From NCBI GenBank assembly GCA_963970005.1, contig CAXAMN010004091.1:201758-265757 (forward strand): a stretch of 64,000 bases of DNA, in the 5' to 3' direction. Every line of letters begins with the position of its first letter. The first letter of the stretch is position 1. The translations under genes and the position numbers were made by a program. The stretch comes from Durusdinium trenchii. Lineage: Eukaryota > Sar > Dinophyceae > Suessiales > Symbiodiniaceae. The notes below the pieces were generated by a model. It was not told the origin of the DNA. It did not search any database and saw only the letters and a program-made list of their open reading frames with translations. Of the stretch, positions 55,474 through 64,000 are shown piece by piece.

Positions 55474-56469
55474 TCATCCTGATGCTCCCAGTTCTACTCC
55501 CTCGACCGCATCGATGTCTCGGATCCCTCGGATGCGCGCCATGTAGTCCAGGGAGTGGCTCAGCAGGATCAGCCAAACAAGGGTGAAGCGCCGGACCAAA
55601 TACAATTTCGTCAGGTAGAGAAAGCCAAAGCTGGCAACACACAAGGGGAAATAACTACAAGTCACAAGAATGGTGGCAAGTGCACACGGAAGGGGATGGC
55701 ACCCTGCTTGCGCCAATGTCTGTATGGCCATTATGCTTGCAGCTGTGCAGAGTGGCACGAAGGACCATACAAACATGTCATAGCGAGCGCTAAATTGACT
55801 TTGACGAACCTCCGGGGATGCCAAGACCAAAATGAAGTCAAGTGTCAGAAGTACCGGAGGCAAGGAGCAAAACAGTGAAAAAGCAAAGTCCGCTTGCAAT
55901 GCGGTGCACTTCCGCCAGGTCCCCAGGACAAAGAGTGTGAGGGCTAATGGTGGCGCCACCCACGTTCCCCAAGGCAAGCTATTTCGGTAGAACTCCTTGT
56001 AAAACATGGTCTGAGTCTCCTCGGCTTCCTTGGCATGGACGACTGCAATCCATAGCACCCAGCTGTTCAGCCCAGCAAGCCAGCAAAAACCCCGAGCAGA
56101 ACGTCCAGCCAGCCGACTTTCCCAAATGTTAGCACCTGCATGCTGAATCGTGTCGGGAATAGCCTTCGCACGCTGAGTGAAGTCCCATGTAAATGCACAC
56201 ATCATGATCGAGTGAAAAACTTGCCTTGACTGGCACAAAGCGGCGCACGATACATTGAAAGACATTGAACACTGACACACTTTCAAACACTTGGCCATAG
56301 ACTTGGGCCACCCTGTGCTATTTTTTAAAATCAAGTCTTGACACAGAAAAGTCGGAAAGCTTCCTATACAAAGAACAGCTTGCGTCGGCAGTTCTGTCGT
56401 CATGTCAAAGTCGTCCACATAATGTTTACGCCAGAGCGCCTGCAATAGGGCAACATAGGCGCAAGTCAA
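55474..56469 (-). CDS. Multipass membrane protein, 3' exon(s)
   Basis: 331 codons open to a stop. About six hydrophobic segments can be seen: LAGLNSWVLWIAVVH, VAPPLALTLFVLGTW, FAFSLFCSLPPVLLTLDFIL, FVPLCTAASIMAI, LATILVTCSYFPLCVASFGF and FTLVWLILLSHSL. The N-terminal third could contain a short intron (a CAAG/GCAAGT site is present). No family recognised. It ends RDIDAVEGVELGASG. Confidence 0.6.
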   Translation of the reverse strand: MTCAYVALLQALWRKHYVDDFDMTTELPTQAVLCIGSFPTFLCQDLILKNSTGWPKSMAKCLKVCQCSMSFNVSCAALCQSRQVFHSIMMCAFTWDFTQRAKAIPDTIQHAGANIWESRLAGRSARGFCWLAGLNSWVLWIAVVHAKEAEETQTMFYKEFYRNSLPWGTWVAPPLALTLFVLGTWRKCTALQADFAFSLFCSLPPVLLTLDFILVLASPEVRQSQFSARYDMFVWSFVPLCTAASIMAIQTLAQAGCHPLPCALATILVTCSYFPLCVASFGFLYLTKLYLVRRFTLVWLILLSHSLDYMARIRGIRDIDAVEGVELGASG

Positions 56470-56709
56470 TACGAGAAGCAGTGCCGCTGGGTGAGCGTTA
56501 CCTGCAACTGGTCTGTGATTGAACAGGAATGGCAGAAGGATGGAAGGTCAGAGTGTTAAGTTTCCCAAATAATCTGGTAACCAAGCGTGAGCTATCCTGC
56601 GTCCATGCTAGTAGCTTAAGTAAGCTACAGTAGTAGCTAGCTCTCTACTACTAGCTACCTCGGCCTACAACCCGTGGCCTAAATTAGGGGACATGGCAGA
56701 AAATGAAAC

Positions 56710-56855
56710 TTGCCGGGATGCAGTGGCACAAAGCTACAAAGCCTTCCAGCCACTGTGCTGCCAGGAAGTCCAGCCAACTGATCGAGGACAGGAGCCACAT
56801 GCTGAGTGTCAAAGCCAACGCAAAGAACAAAGACTCTGCAACACCTGCTGCGCTG
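56710..56855 (-). CDS. Multipass membrane protein, middle exon
   Basis: Reads AAGVAESLFFALALTLSMWL, LSSISWLDFLAAQWLEGF and VALCHCIPA, two hydrophobic helices. Borders approximate. It fits between the start exon at 57074 and the 3' exon. Confidence 0.5.
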
Positions 56856-56984
56856 ATGTCAGTATGTCAGAGCACAGGCAACCATCTACATGTTTGACCG
56901 GTGGTGAGGTGGTTTGTCCTTTTCCGTCTCGCTTTCTGGGAGAGGGAAACCAGAATTCCGGGCCCAGGCACTTTCTTCATTGCA

Positions 56985-57074
56985 GGTAAGCATCGGGTAC
57001 AGAGCTCCAGCCAAGGCGAACCACATTAGTGCGAAGGCGCCAAATGGCAGGAGGAAAAAGTTCTGGGACATCAT
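56985..57074 (-). CDS. Multipass membrane protein, probable first exon
   Basis: Starts ATGATGTCC: MMSQNFFLLPFGAFALMW then FALAGALYPMLTCNEE, one hydrophobic helix usable as signal anchor. A donor (gtgcct) follows CNEE. The start is about 195 bases from the putative LTR on the other strand. Confidence 0.5.
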
Positions 57075-57268
57075 GAAGACCTTGGTGCTGCACTCTAAGG
57101 ACCGTGCAGTTCATGAACTTGAGAGTCACGAACATGAGGACACATGTGAGTTCATGCTCCGGTCAACCGGTCACCTCTCGGCCCAATGAAGGGGCCCCTT
57201 GTTTAGCCTTCACGTGGCTGCCATGGAGTGAGAAAAGGTCCGCACTTGGTGGACGATCGGTCGTGTGC

Positions 57269-57383
57269 TGTTGAGTCGGCATATCCATTGGTTTGCACTA
57301 CATTGAGCATTGAGGTACACCCTTTTGTTGCTGGTTGTGTTGCTACATTGGTTGTACATGCTACCAGTGCACACCAACTGCAC
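57269..57383 (+). mobile_element. Putative 5' LTR of the copia element
   Basis: The stretch from tgttgagtcggc to the PBS ends in ...actgca, so it could be a short LTR of about 115 bp. The 3' LTR lies outside the window, so neither the borders nor a target-site duplication can be checked. A 9-10 bp inverted repeat (gctaccagtgc...gcactggtagc, 57360-57390) overlaps its right end. Confidence 0.3.
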
Positions 57384-57396
57384 TGGTAGCGGAGCA
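57384..57396 (+). promoter_or_regulatory. Putative primer binding site
   Basis: tggtagcggagca starts with TGG, the complement of a tRNA CCA end, just before the polyprotein ATG. Plant copia elements use tggtatcagagc, complementary to initiator tRNA-Met; this variant fits the same place. A matching tRNA was not available to compare. Confidence 0.4.
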
Positions 57397-57413
57397 GAGT
57401 TAGCTCCGGGGTC

Positions 57414-60400
57414 ATGGCGGACGTCAAGGATCGGTTAAATGAGGTGCCTAGCTGGGACGGTTCCTCGAAGACTTGGCGCCGCTATTGCAAAGAAGTTGGA
57501 TGGTATCTTTCTGGAACGAAGAGTTCCCAACGGAAGTACGTCGCTGCCAAACTGATCAGTCGGTTGTCGGGTGCCGCTCGCCTCCTTTCCATGTCCTGGC
57601 ACCAAAGGGATTTTGAAGGTGAAGAAGGAGTTCAAGTCATGTTGAGGCGGTTCGCCTCCTCCCCTTTGGTGAGGCGCAGCCTTCCCAATGCGGCTGCGAC
57701 GATGTCATCCTATTTCATGTTCCAACGACGGCCTGGAGAAAGCATTGCACAATTCCTGGCGAGGGAAACATTAGGTTTTGAGGAATTCCAGGAGGCCTTG
57801 CTACAACTCAAAGAGGAGAAAGATGGAATCTCCCCTGCAGATCGTTTGTTTGAGTTGCCTGAGATCACCACCTCCGAGACCTCAGACAAAGGTGAACGCT
57901 ATTACAACCCTTGGCATCGAGATCAACGCTGGCGTGATTGGGAGGAAACCCCTTTTGAAGAGCAGGTTGAGCAAACAGTTGATGACCATGAGGGTTATGC
58001 AGCAGTTCCTCAAACATCCGATGCAGGTGAGGAAGCAGCTCCTCACTCACCGGCGGGGTCGCCGAACCGGACTCGTCAAACACAAAGGAGCCCTTCCCGC
58101 AAGACAGAGCAACAGAGGATGATTGATGGTTTGGGTCCTATGGATTCTTTTATATTAGATGTTTTGCGTGGCTGGAGACTACTTGTTGCAGCAAGCCTTA
58201 CAAATGATGAATGGAGAGACATCCTAGCTAGCACTGGCAACAAGCTCGACTACCCGGCCATCGCTGAGGCTCTTCAGACCCTATGGGATGAACAGCTCAA
58301 TCATCATCATGGAGCCTCCAAAGGTACAGTGTTGCAACAACATTGGGTTGAGACCGCAGATCCTTGGTATAATGCTGCGTGGCACGAGTCCTCGTGGGAC
58401 ACTGAGGATTGGCATGAGTCAGATTGGCACTCCATGGACCAATTTGGTGCGTGGCCTCAAGCTGCCAACGACCCAGTGGATAACACTGCAACCACTGATG
58501 ATGATCCTGAACTCCAAGAAGCTTTGGAGGCTGAGAAGGCCGCAGAGGCTTTGGCAGTTGAAGCTCGTCGAACCTGGTCGCAAGCTCAGCAGGCTACAAC
58601 AGCCCTTCGACGTGACCGTGGTTTTGGACAGTTTGCTGGAACCTCATCCTCCAAAGGTGGCAAGGGAAACATCCGTTGTCACATTTGTTCAGGTCCTCAT
58701 TTTGCTCGTGATTGTCCTGACCGTCAACATCCACAGTACCGCAAGGGTGGTGGAAAGCAGTTGAGTCCAGCTGAGCTGGACGCCTACCTCTTCAAGGGCA
58801 AGGGGAAAGGCGTGCGAAAAGGGAAGGATCAAATGATGTCCTCATGGGACGATTCCTACATGGCGCCTTGGGATGTGATGTACACCCAGAAGGGCAAGAA
58901 CAAGAATGCTGGCAAGGGCGGAAAGCTTCGTTCCACCGTCAATGTCTATGGCATGGACTATGGTGGGATGGATTTTAGCATGATGGAGCTCCACACGCTT
59001 GAGTTCCATGAGACGATGGAAGCAGTTCCCTTGGAGCTCTACACCTCCAATGAGACTCCAGCTCCTCGAGCCATCCCTGAAGGATTTGGCATGTTGGATT
59101 GCGGGGCTACGGCCTCGGCTGGACCTGAAGCTTCTGTCAAAAAGTTGATCGCCAAGCTGCGTGAAAGTGATCCACAGTTGAAGGTCACCATCGATGTGGA
59201 ACGAAGACCCTTTTTCAGGTATGGTTCAGGTCGTTGGGGACAGGCCATGTACTTTGCCTCCATCAGCGACCCCACGAACCCCACCAAGTCCTTTGAGGTG
59301 TTTGCCCTGCCGAATCCCACGGAGTATTACCAGAAGTCCTTCAAAGACTATATGCTGGTCCCAATTCTTGTCGGTATGGATTTCCTCACCAAGGTCGGCC
59401 TGATTCTGGATTTCCAAGATGGTCATGCAGTGTTTGGTATGGACCCTTCAGCTGAACCCTTCATCATGTCCAAGAACACCAAGGGTCACTTCATGGTCGA
59501 CATCGGTCAGTACCTGTTCGGTCAGCCTTCCATCGGCTCTCAGGCTCCAGAGACCTTCACCGCTGGCATGCAGCTACAGGTTGGAGGACCCAGTGGTGAT
59601 TGGTTTGAGCTTGCTGTCAACGAGAGTGATTCTTGTCATGTCTCAGCAGTTGATGTCCATGTCACCAAGCAGAGCACTTCCATGAGCACTGGTTTTGAGC
59701 TTTTGTTTCAACGCCGGAAGCTTTTGAATGAGCAGTCGCATTCCGCAGCTTTGGGCTGTCCAGTTGGCTCAACCTCACTGACGGCTCCTTTGACATCTGA
59801 TGGCCAAATCCTCCAAGGGGTACAAGACCGCGACCCCACTGGATCCAGAACGTCGTCAGGGTCACGACTTGAAGGATCCTCGAGCTCAGCCATCATGCTG
59901 GCCGTGTCTCGGCAAGCACGTGCCCTCAGTGACTGGAAGCAACGCTCATGGTTCATGGGCCAAGTGCGCCGTGTGTGCTCTCCGCGTGGAGTACATTCCT
60001 CGTCAGGGGTCTCCGGCCAGCTCCGTGGTTCACAAGGACCACACCTTTGTGGACAAGGCTCTGAGCATGATCCAGGAGGGCATTCCGAAGGGCACTCTTC
60101 CGGACTACGAGATGGTGGAGAAGACCTACGACTATGTGGAAGCAATGGACAAGATTCGCGCCATGAAGGCCAAGATCTCCACCATGGAAGCCGAAGCCCA
60201 GGGAATGTTGAACAGCCTCGAGATCATGTACAACGGCTCCAAGAAGAAGACCACGAAGGCCACGGAGGCCGAGAGGATCCTGGCTCATTTGACGCCGGAG
60301 GAGTGGACCCACGTCAGCAATCTGGCATCGCAACGACAAGCCGGACAGAGCTCGACATCGGAGATGATTCCCTTCAGCCCCAGCTCGGACGTGGAAGTGG

Positions 60401-62021
60401 AGGAGATCACACCGGCGAAGGCCAAGAGTCCAGTGATCCACCTGGGCTAGATGAGACACTCGGCACCACCGTGCCGGAGCTACAGATTGAACAGTTCGCG
60501 AAAAAGGTTCAGTTCTCTGACGCCCCACCGGAGGTGCATCAATTCGTTGACACCACAGCTGAGACAGCTTCTGAGGTTCCCGATCAGGAGTACACTTGTG
60601 AGACTGTGGAGTTTGAGCTTTTGAAGATCGATGAGGGCAAGTCCAACAAGTCCTCACGCCGTGGCAAGTCTCGTCGAGCTGCCAAGCATGTTTTGAATTC
60701 AACTTCATCAAGAACCACCTCACTCCATGGTTCAGCTTCGTTTTCACCCGCACAGGAGATGGAAGAGCAGCTCTCTTCAGCACCGTCCCGTTCATCTGGA
60801 CTCTCCGTGCTTCCTTGGAGAATTTGCCAGGCCGTGATGGCCTTGAGTAGCATGCTCCTTTTGGTGGCCCAGAATGACCTGAGCACTTTGCTTCGTGGCC
60901 ACCAGCAAGTCGATGTCTGGGAGATCTTTTGCGCTCCCGATTCTTGGTTGAGCTCGGCTTGTCACTCGGAAGGACTGACTGCCTCCCGCATCAATCTCCA
61001 CCAGAACTTCGACATGTACCGTGCCGACACCTATGATGAGCTTTGGGACAAGTTCAAAAGAGAACGGCCTCGTCGCATCTGGGTCTCTTCCAGGTGCACC
61101 TACTGGTGTCCGTTCACCAGCCTGAACTACCAGACCGTCGAAGAGAAGAAGATCCTTGAGAAGTATCGACGGAAAGAACGAGCCATGTTCCGTCGGCTGA
61201 TTCCCTTCCTGTCCTCGGCCGTGCAGTACAACCCCAACCTCGAGATCTTCTGGGAATGGCCCACTCGATGCTATGGCTGGAATGAGCCTATGATCCAGCG
61301 TTTGGGTCATGAGATGATCAAGGCCAATAAGGAGTGGCTCTTTGCTCGCATTGATGGTTGCCGCTATGGCCTACTCTCCAAGCAGGGCCTTCCTTTGAGA
61401 AAGCAGTGGACCATTGCCACGACTTCGAGACACTTCTTCACAGTGTATCGAGCCAAGACTTGCACTGGATCCCATGACCACGACCACATCCAAGGAGTTG
61501 AGACCAACCGGTCCGCCTACTACCCTTGGAAGATGTGCAAGTCAATTGCTCAGCACTGGCGAGCCGAACTCTATCCAGCTCGTTGGCTTGATCGTCTTCA
61601 ATCTCCCGTTGCTGCACACATGACAGGAGAAGAGCAGATCCACTCACTTCAGCTCGAAGCAATGCCTCAAGAGCTGGAGGATGACGATGAGCCCAATGCA
61701 GAACTTCGCAAACAGTGGGACATCCAGCTGCTCAAGTACCACAAGGCAGCCGGACATCCCAACAACTACAACTTGGCCCGCATCATCCGAGAAGCTGGTC
61801 AACCCCGCTGGAAGGTTGAAGCAGCCTTGAAGCTGCCATGTGATGATTGCAAAGCCTTGAAGATGGGCGGCGCTTCCAGTGGCAAGATACCACCAGCTTC
61901 CATGCGGCCGCTTCCAAAGGCTTGGGAAATGGTACAAGCTTTTGGTTCTGATGGACTTTGCCACTCATTTCAAAGCTGGCAAGATCCTACGCTCCATGGA
62001 TCTCTACAAGCAGGAGAATGA
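57414..62021 (+). CDS. Ty1/copia polyprotein, Gag-protease-MTase-like part
   Basis: 1535-codon open frame. Residues 1-400: Gag-like. CCHC knuckle at 422-434, CHICSGPHFARDC (CX2CX3HX4C, one residue short of the retroviral form). Aspartic protease at 560 onward: LDCGATAS, and VGMDFLTKVGLILDF near 653. Residues about 1166-1390 form a methyltransferase-like domain (WEIFCAPDSWLSSACHSEGL, RRIWVSSRCTYWCP, FWEWPTR). From 1442, a pre-integrase HHCC (HKAAGH...CDDC). Between about 59800 and 60440 the true reading lies in another frame, and the frame is lost again near 61920, ending in an artefactual tail. Confidence 0.85.
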   Translation: MADVKDRLNEVPSWDGSSKTWRRYCKEVGWYLSGTKSSQRKYVAAKLISRLSGAARLLSMSWHQRDFEGEEGVQVMLRRFASSPLVRRSLPNAAATMSSYFMFQRRPGESIAQFLARETLGFEEFQEALLQLKEEKDGISPADRLFELPEITTSETSDKGERYYNPWHRDQRWRDWEETPFEEQVEQTVDDHEGYAAVPQTSDAGEEAAPHSPAGSPNRTRQTQRSPSRKTEQQRMIDGLGPMDSFILDVLRGWRLLVAASLTNDEWRDILASTGNKLDYPAIAEALQTLWDEQLNHHHGASKGTVLQQHWVETADPWYNAAWHESSWDTEDWHESDWHSMDQFGAWPQAANDPVDNTATTDDDPELQEALEAEKAAEALAVEARRTWSQAQQATTALRRDRGFGQFAGTSSSKGGKGNIRCHICSGPHFARDCPDRQHPQYRKGGGKQLSPAELDAYLFKGKGKGVRKGKDQMMSSWDDSYMAPWDVMYTQKGKNKNAGKGGKLRSTVNVYGMDYGGMDFSMMELHTLEFHETMEAVPLELYTSNETPAPRAIPEGFGMLDCGATASAGPEASVKKLIAKLRESDPQLKVTIDVERRPFFRYGSGRWGQAMYFASISDPTNPTKSFEVFALPNPTEYYQKSFKDYMLVPILVGMDFLTKVGLILDFQDGHAVFGMDPSAEPFIMSKNTKGHFMVDIGQYLFGQPSIGSQAPETFTAGMQLQVGGPSGDWFELAVNESDSCHVSAVDVHVTKQSTSMSTGFELLFQRRKLLNEQSHSAALGCPVGSTSLTAPLTSDGQILQGVQDRDPTGSRTSSGSRLEGSSSSAIMLAVSRQARALSDWKQRSWFMGQVRRVCSPRGVHSSSGVSGQLRGSQGPHLCGQGSEHDPGGHSEGHSSGLRDGGEDLRLCGSNGQDSRHEGQDLHHGSRSPGNVEQPRDHVQRLQEEDHEGHGGREDPGSFDAGGVDPRQQSGIATTSRTELDIGDDSLQPQLGRGSGGDHTGEGQESSDPPGLDETLGTTVPELQIEQFAKKVQFSDAPPEVHQFVDTTAETASEVPDQEYTCETVEFELLKIDEGKSNKSSRRGKSRRAAKHVLNSTSSRTTSLHGSASFSPAQEMEEQLSSAPSRSSGLSVLPWRICQAVMALSSMLLLVAQNDLSTLLRGHQQVDVWEIFCAPDSWLSSACHSEGLTASRINLHQNFDMYRADTYDELWDKFKRERPRRIWVSSRCTYWCPFTSLNYQTVEEKKILEKYRRKERAMFRRLIPFLSSAVQYNPNLEIFWEWPTRCYGWNEPMIQRLGHEMIKANKEWLFARIDGCRYGLLSKQGLPLRKQWTIATTSRHFFTVYRAKTCTGSHDHDHIQGVETNRSAYYPWKMCKSIAQHWRAELYPARWLDRLQSPVAAHMTGEEQIHSLQLEAMPQELEDDDEPNAELRKQWDIQLLKYHKAAGHPNNYNLARIIREAGQPRWKVEAALKLPCDDCKALKMGGASSGKIPPASMRPLPKAWEMVQAFGSDGLCHSFQSWQDPTLHGSLQAGE
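59800..60450 (+). CDS. Ty1/copia polyprotein, shifted-frame segment
   Basis: 216 codons in the +1 frame relative to the main frame. GHDLKDPRAQPSCWPCLGKH and SNAHGSWAKCAVCALRVEYI are Cys-rich and look like the conserved post-protease zinc-type segment of dinoflagellate copia elements. A coiled coil follows (DKIRAMKAKISTMEAEAQ). The main frame here is Ser/Gly/His-rich noise, so two compensating frameshifts (about 59800-59840 and 60440) are inferred. Confidence 0.7.
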   Translation: MAKSSKGYKTATPLDPERRQGHDLKDPRAQPSCWPCLGKHVPSVTGSNAHGSWAKCAVCALRVEYIPRQGSPASSVVHKDHTFVDKALSMIQEGIPKGTLPDYEMVEKTYDYVEAMDKIRAMKAKISTMEAEAQGMLNSLEIMYNGSKKKTTKATEAERILAHLTPEEWTHVSNLASQRQAGQSSTSEMIPFSPSSDVEVEEITPAKAKSPVIHLG

Positions 62022-64000
62022 GAACACCACTGAGATCCTCGAGGGCATCTTTGACCTCTGGCTTGCTTCCAAGCCTAAGATGACCATTCTGGTCCCTGAC
62101 AATGCGAAGTCTATGGTCAGCGCCCAAGCTCGAACCACCCTCTCCGACCTCAACATCCAGATTGAAGTACCACCAGCTAAAGAAAGCTGGAGCCACGGCC
62201 TGATGGAAAGAGCCGTCCAAGAGGTCAAGATCGTTGCCTCCAAGACTGCGCTCTCCTTTCCGGCGCTCTCTGCAAAGACCATCTTGGCTCTCTCCATCAA
62301 CTCCCTCAATGCCACAGAGGTCGTGCAGGGGTACACTCCTCATCAGTGGGTGTATGGGAAGCAGTTTAGCTTCTCAGAAGAAGATGAGAGATCCATGCAG
62401 CAGATTCTGCCTGATGTCTCAGGTACCGACTTCATCTCCCTGCTCTCCAATCGACAACAAGCAGAGGAGATTGCGAGAAAGGCGAGATCCCAGTTGGTTC
62501 TTGGAAAGCTTCGCAATTCCCGTGTGAGGCAACCTCTTCAAGTTTTCCAGCCCATGGACCTTGTCAAGATCTGGCGTCGCTATTCAACTGATGGTGGTGC
62601 CAGAGGAGGTCTTCGCAAGCTTGGCCATCCTCAATGGCTGGGTCCGGGCAGAGTTGTCTTCCACGAGGTCATCCATGGTCAACGACCGGAGGAGGAAAGA
62701 CGACACATCGTCTGGGTCATTGTGGCCGGTGCCATGCATCGATGTTCAGTGCACTCGGTCAGAAAGGTCACGGAGCGTGAACGCCTTGACTACGAGATCT
62801 CAAATCCAGAAGATCCTTCTCATTGGCGCTCCTTGGCTGATATGGTGCCTCGTCGGTCGTACATTGACCTGCTTCCAGAAGAGCCAACGGAAGAAGATGT
62901 TGAGTTACCTCCTTTGCCAGATGAGCCTGGTCCATCAACACTTCAGGATCAAAGGCCTCCAGAGAAGCGACATCGTATGAAGAGCCCATGGTCACCACTT
63001 CATGGACCACAACCTCCACCGGCTGTGCCATCTCTGGAGTATACTCCCTCAGAAGCACCTCTCAATGAGTCTGAGGATCAGCCAACTCACGCTGAACCAG
63101 ATGACACTGAGGAAGTGACCGGCACTGGCATTGGCAGTGGCATTCCAACCTTGGGTGAACGCTTCACCAACCTCTCGGACAACAAGCCCTTGATCTCATT
63201 GTCCTCCGACAGTTCCAAAGCAAGTGCTTCAGATTCAGCAGCTGAGCCTGACTCCAAGAAGGCTCGCCTGGACTCCGATGCCCTGATCTTCCACGCCTTG
63301 GAGATGTGCGAAGAAGGTTGGATCTTGGACATTGAGTTGGACGTCAAGTCCCAAAGAGAGAAGGAGCGTTTCATCAAGCACCCTTCGTTGTTCTTGGCTC
63401 AGAAGCTCCGTGACTGTGAGGTCAGATTGGAAAAGCTTTCGCCCGCACATCGTGAACTTTTTGTTCGTGCCAAGTCAAAGGAGGTCAACAGCTTCCTGAC
63501 CAATGTGGCTGTCCGTCGTTGCCTGGACAGTCACGAAGAGCGTGAGGCTTGGGACTCTGGGCGCATCATGCGCTGCAGGTGGGTTCTCACATGGAAGCCC
63601 ACTCCTGAGGAGAGCATGGAAGAAGCTCTTCAAGAAGTGGCATCCAAGCCTGGCTCCACGACTCTGACATCCGATGGCAAGAAGAAGGCCAAGGCAAGAA
63701 TTGTTTTGCTTGGTTTTGAGCATCCTGATCTACTTCATGAAAGCCATCGTACTTCCTCACCAGTGCAAGCAGTTCTCACTCGCAACTTGTCTTATCAGCT
63801 GGTGATGGAAGAGGGTTGGGACATTGAAGGCATTGACATGAGCACCGCCTTTTTGCAAACACTCCCCACTGAAGAGTCCAAGCGCCTGTGGACAACCGGT
63901 GTCAAGGAGCTCAGGGACGCTCTCCAGATCCCCGAGCATGGTGTGATGCGCATTTTGAAGAACTTCTACGGAAGCACCACGGCTCCCCGGAATCTGTGGG
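61921..64000 (+). CDS. Ty1/copia integrase and reverse transcriptase, partial
   Basis: Continues in a third register: KWYKLLVLMDFATHFKAG with the first catalytic Asp (MDFATHF), then VPDNAKSM and ESWSHGLMERAVQEVK with the Glu of the DDE core. An acidic Pro/Ser linker (about 62830-63270) follows. The RVT_2 reverse transcriptase starts with RCRWVLTWK, KARIVLLGFEHPDLL, and holds IDMSTAFLQ (first catalytic Asp) and FYGSTTAPRNLW. I checked the frame from 61921 to 64000 and found no stop; the window end cuts it. The 5' end has no ATG; some integrase N-terminal codons seem deleted. Confidence 0.85.

Noticed and set aside
57414-62021. Taking the 1535-codon frame as one intact protein
   Set aside because: Residues about 800-1010 are low-complexity noise while the overlapping frame at 59800-60450 is conserved-looking, and the C-terminal 30 residues are out of frame with the integrase.

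Overview
The window reads as nuclear DNA of a Symbiodiniaceae-type dinoflagellate. The case rests on four things seen here. Small exons lie almost all on one strand. Introns with GC-AG borders are mixed with GT-AG ones; several GC introns are confirmed by reading phase and family alignment. Long introns are full of minisatellites and CA tracts. At the right edge there is a Ty1/copia element with a methyltransferase-like insert before its integrase. No rRNA, tRNA, CRISPR or bacterial-type operon was seen. Ten-base N gaps at 4179-4188, 27401-27410 and 41038-41047 mark scaffold joins.

Layout. 1-4178: ordinary-composition DNA with no convincing gene. 4189-14180: a 10-kb AT-rich island of different character. 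It holds a diverged ~0.9-kb sequence in two inverted copies, two heptamer satellites in direct orientation, and G-depleted tracts whose remaining G is mostly in CpG. 14185-15620: GC-rich tandem repeats that start at the right edge of the island. 16599-29615: the 3' part of a large minus-strand gene built from repeated ~110-residue beta-type modules; exon phases can be followed through much of it, down to its stop codon. 29.9-42.6 kb: further minus-strand exon candidates (helical, Cys-containing, coiled coil), perhaps the upstream part of that gene plus one or more others, interrupted by duplications and a composite minisatellite array at 39.85-42.0 kb. 42.7-46.2 kb: unresolved minus-strand exons. 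46462-50302: an RCC1-repeat gene. 50870-54805: an IQ-motif/coiled-coil gene. 55474-57074: a multipass membrane protein gene. 57.3-64.0 kb: the copia element on the plus strand, cut by the window end and carrying three frame breaks.

The host genes thus form a one-way minus-strand series (57 kb to 16.6 kb). The retroelement lies head to head with it. Exon borders given to the base are hand-called from splice motifs, phase and alignment to sister modules; those marked approximate are not. Long open frames across the 42-bp, 14-bp and GGTGCT arrays are artefacts of stop-free repeats and are not listed as genes.
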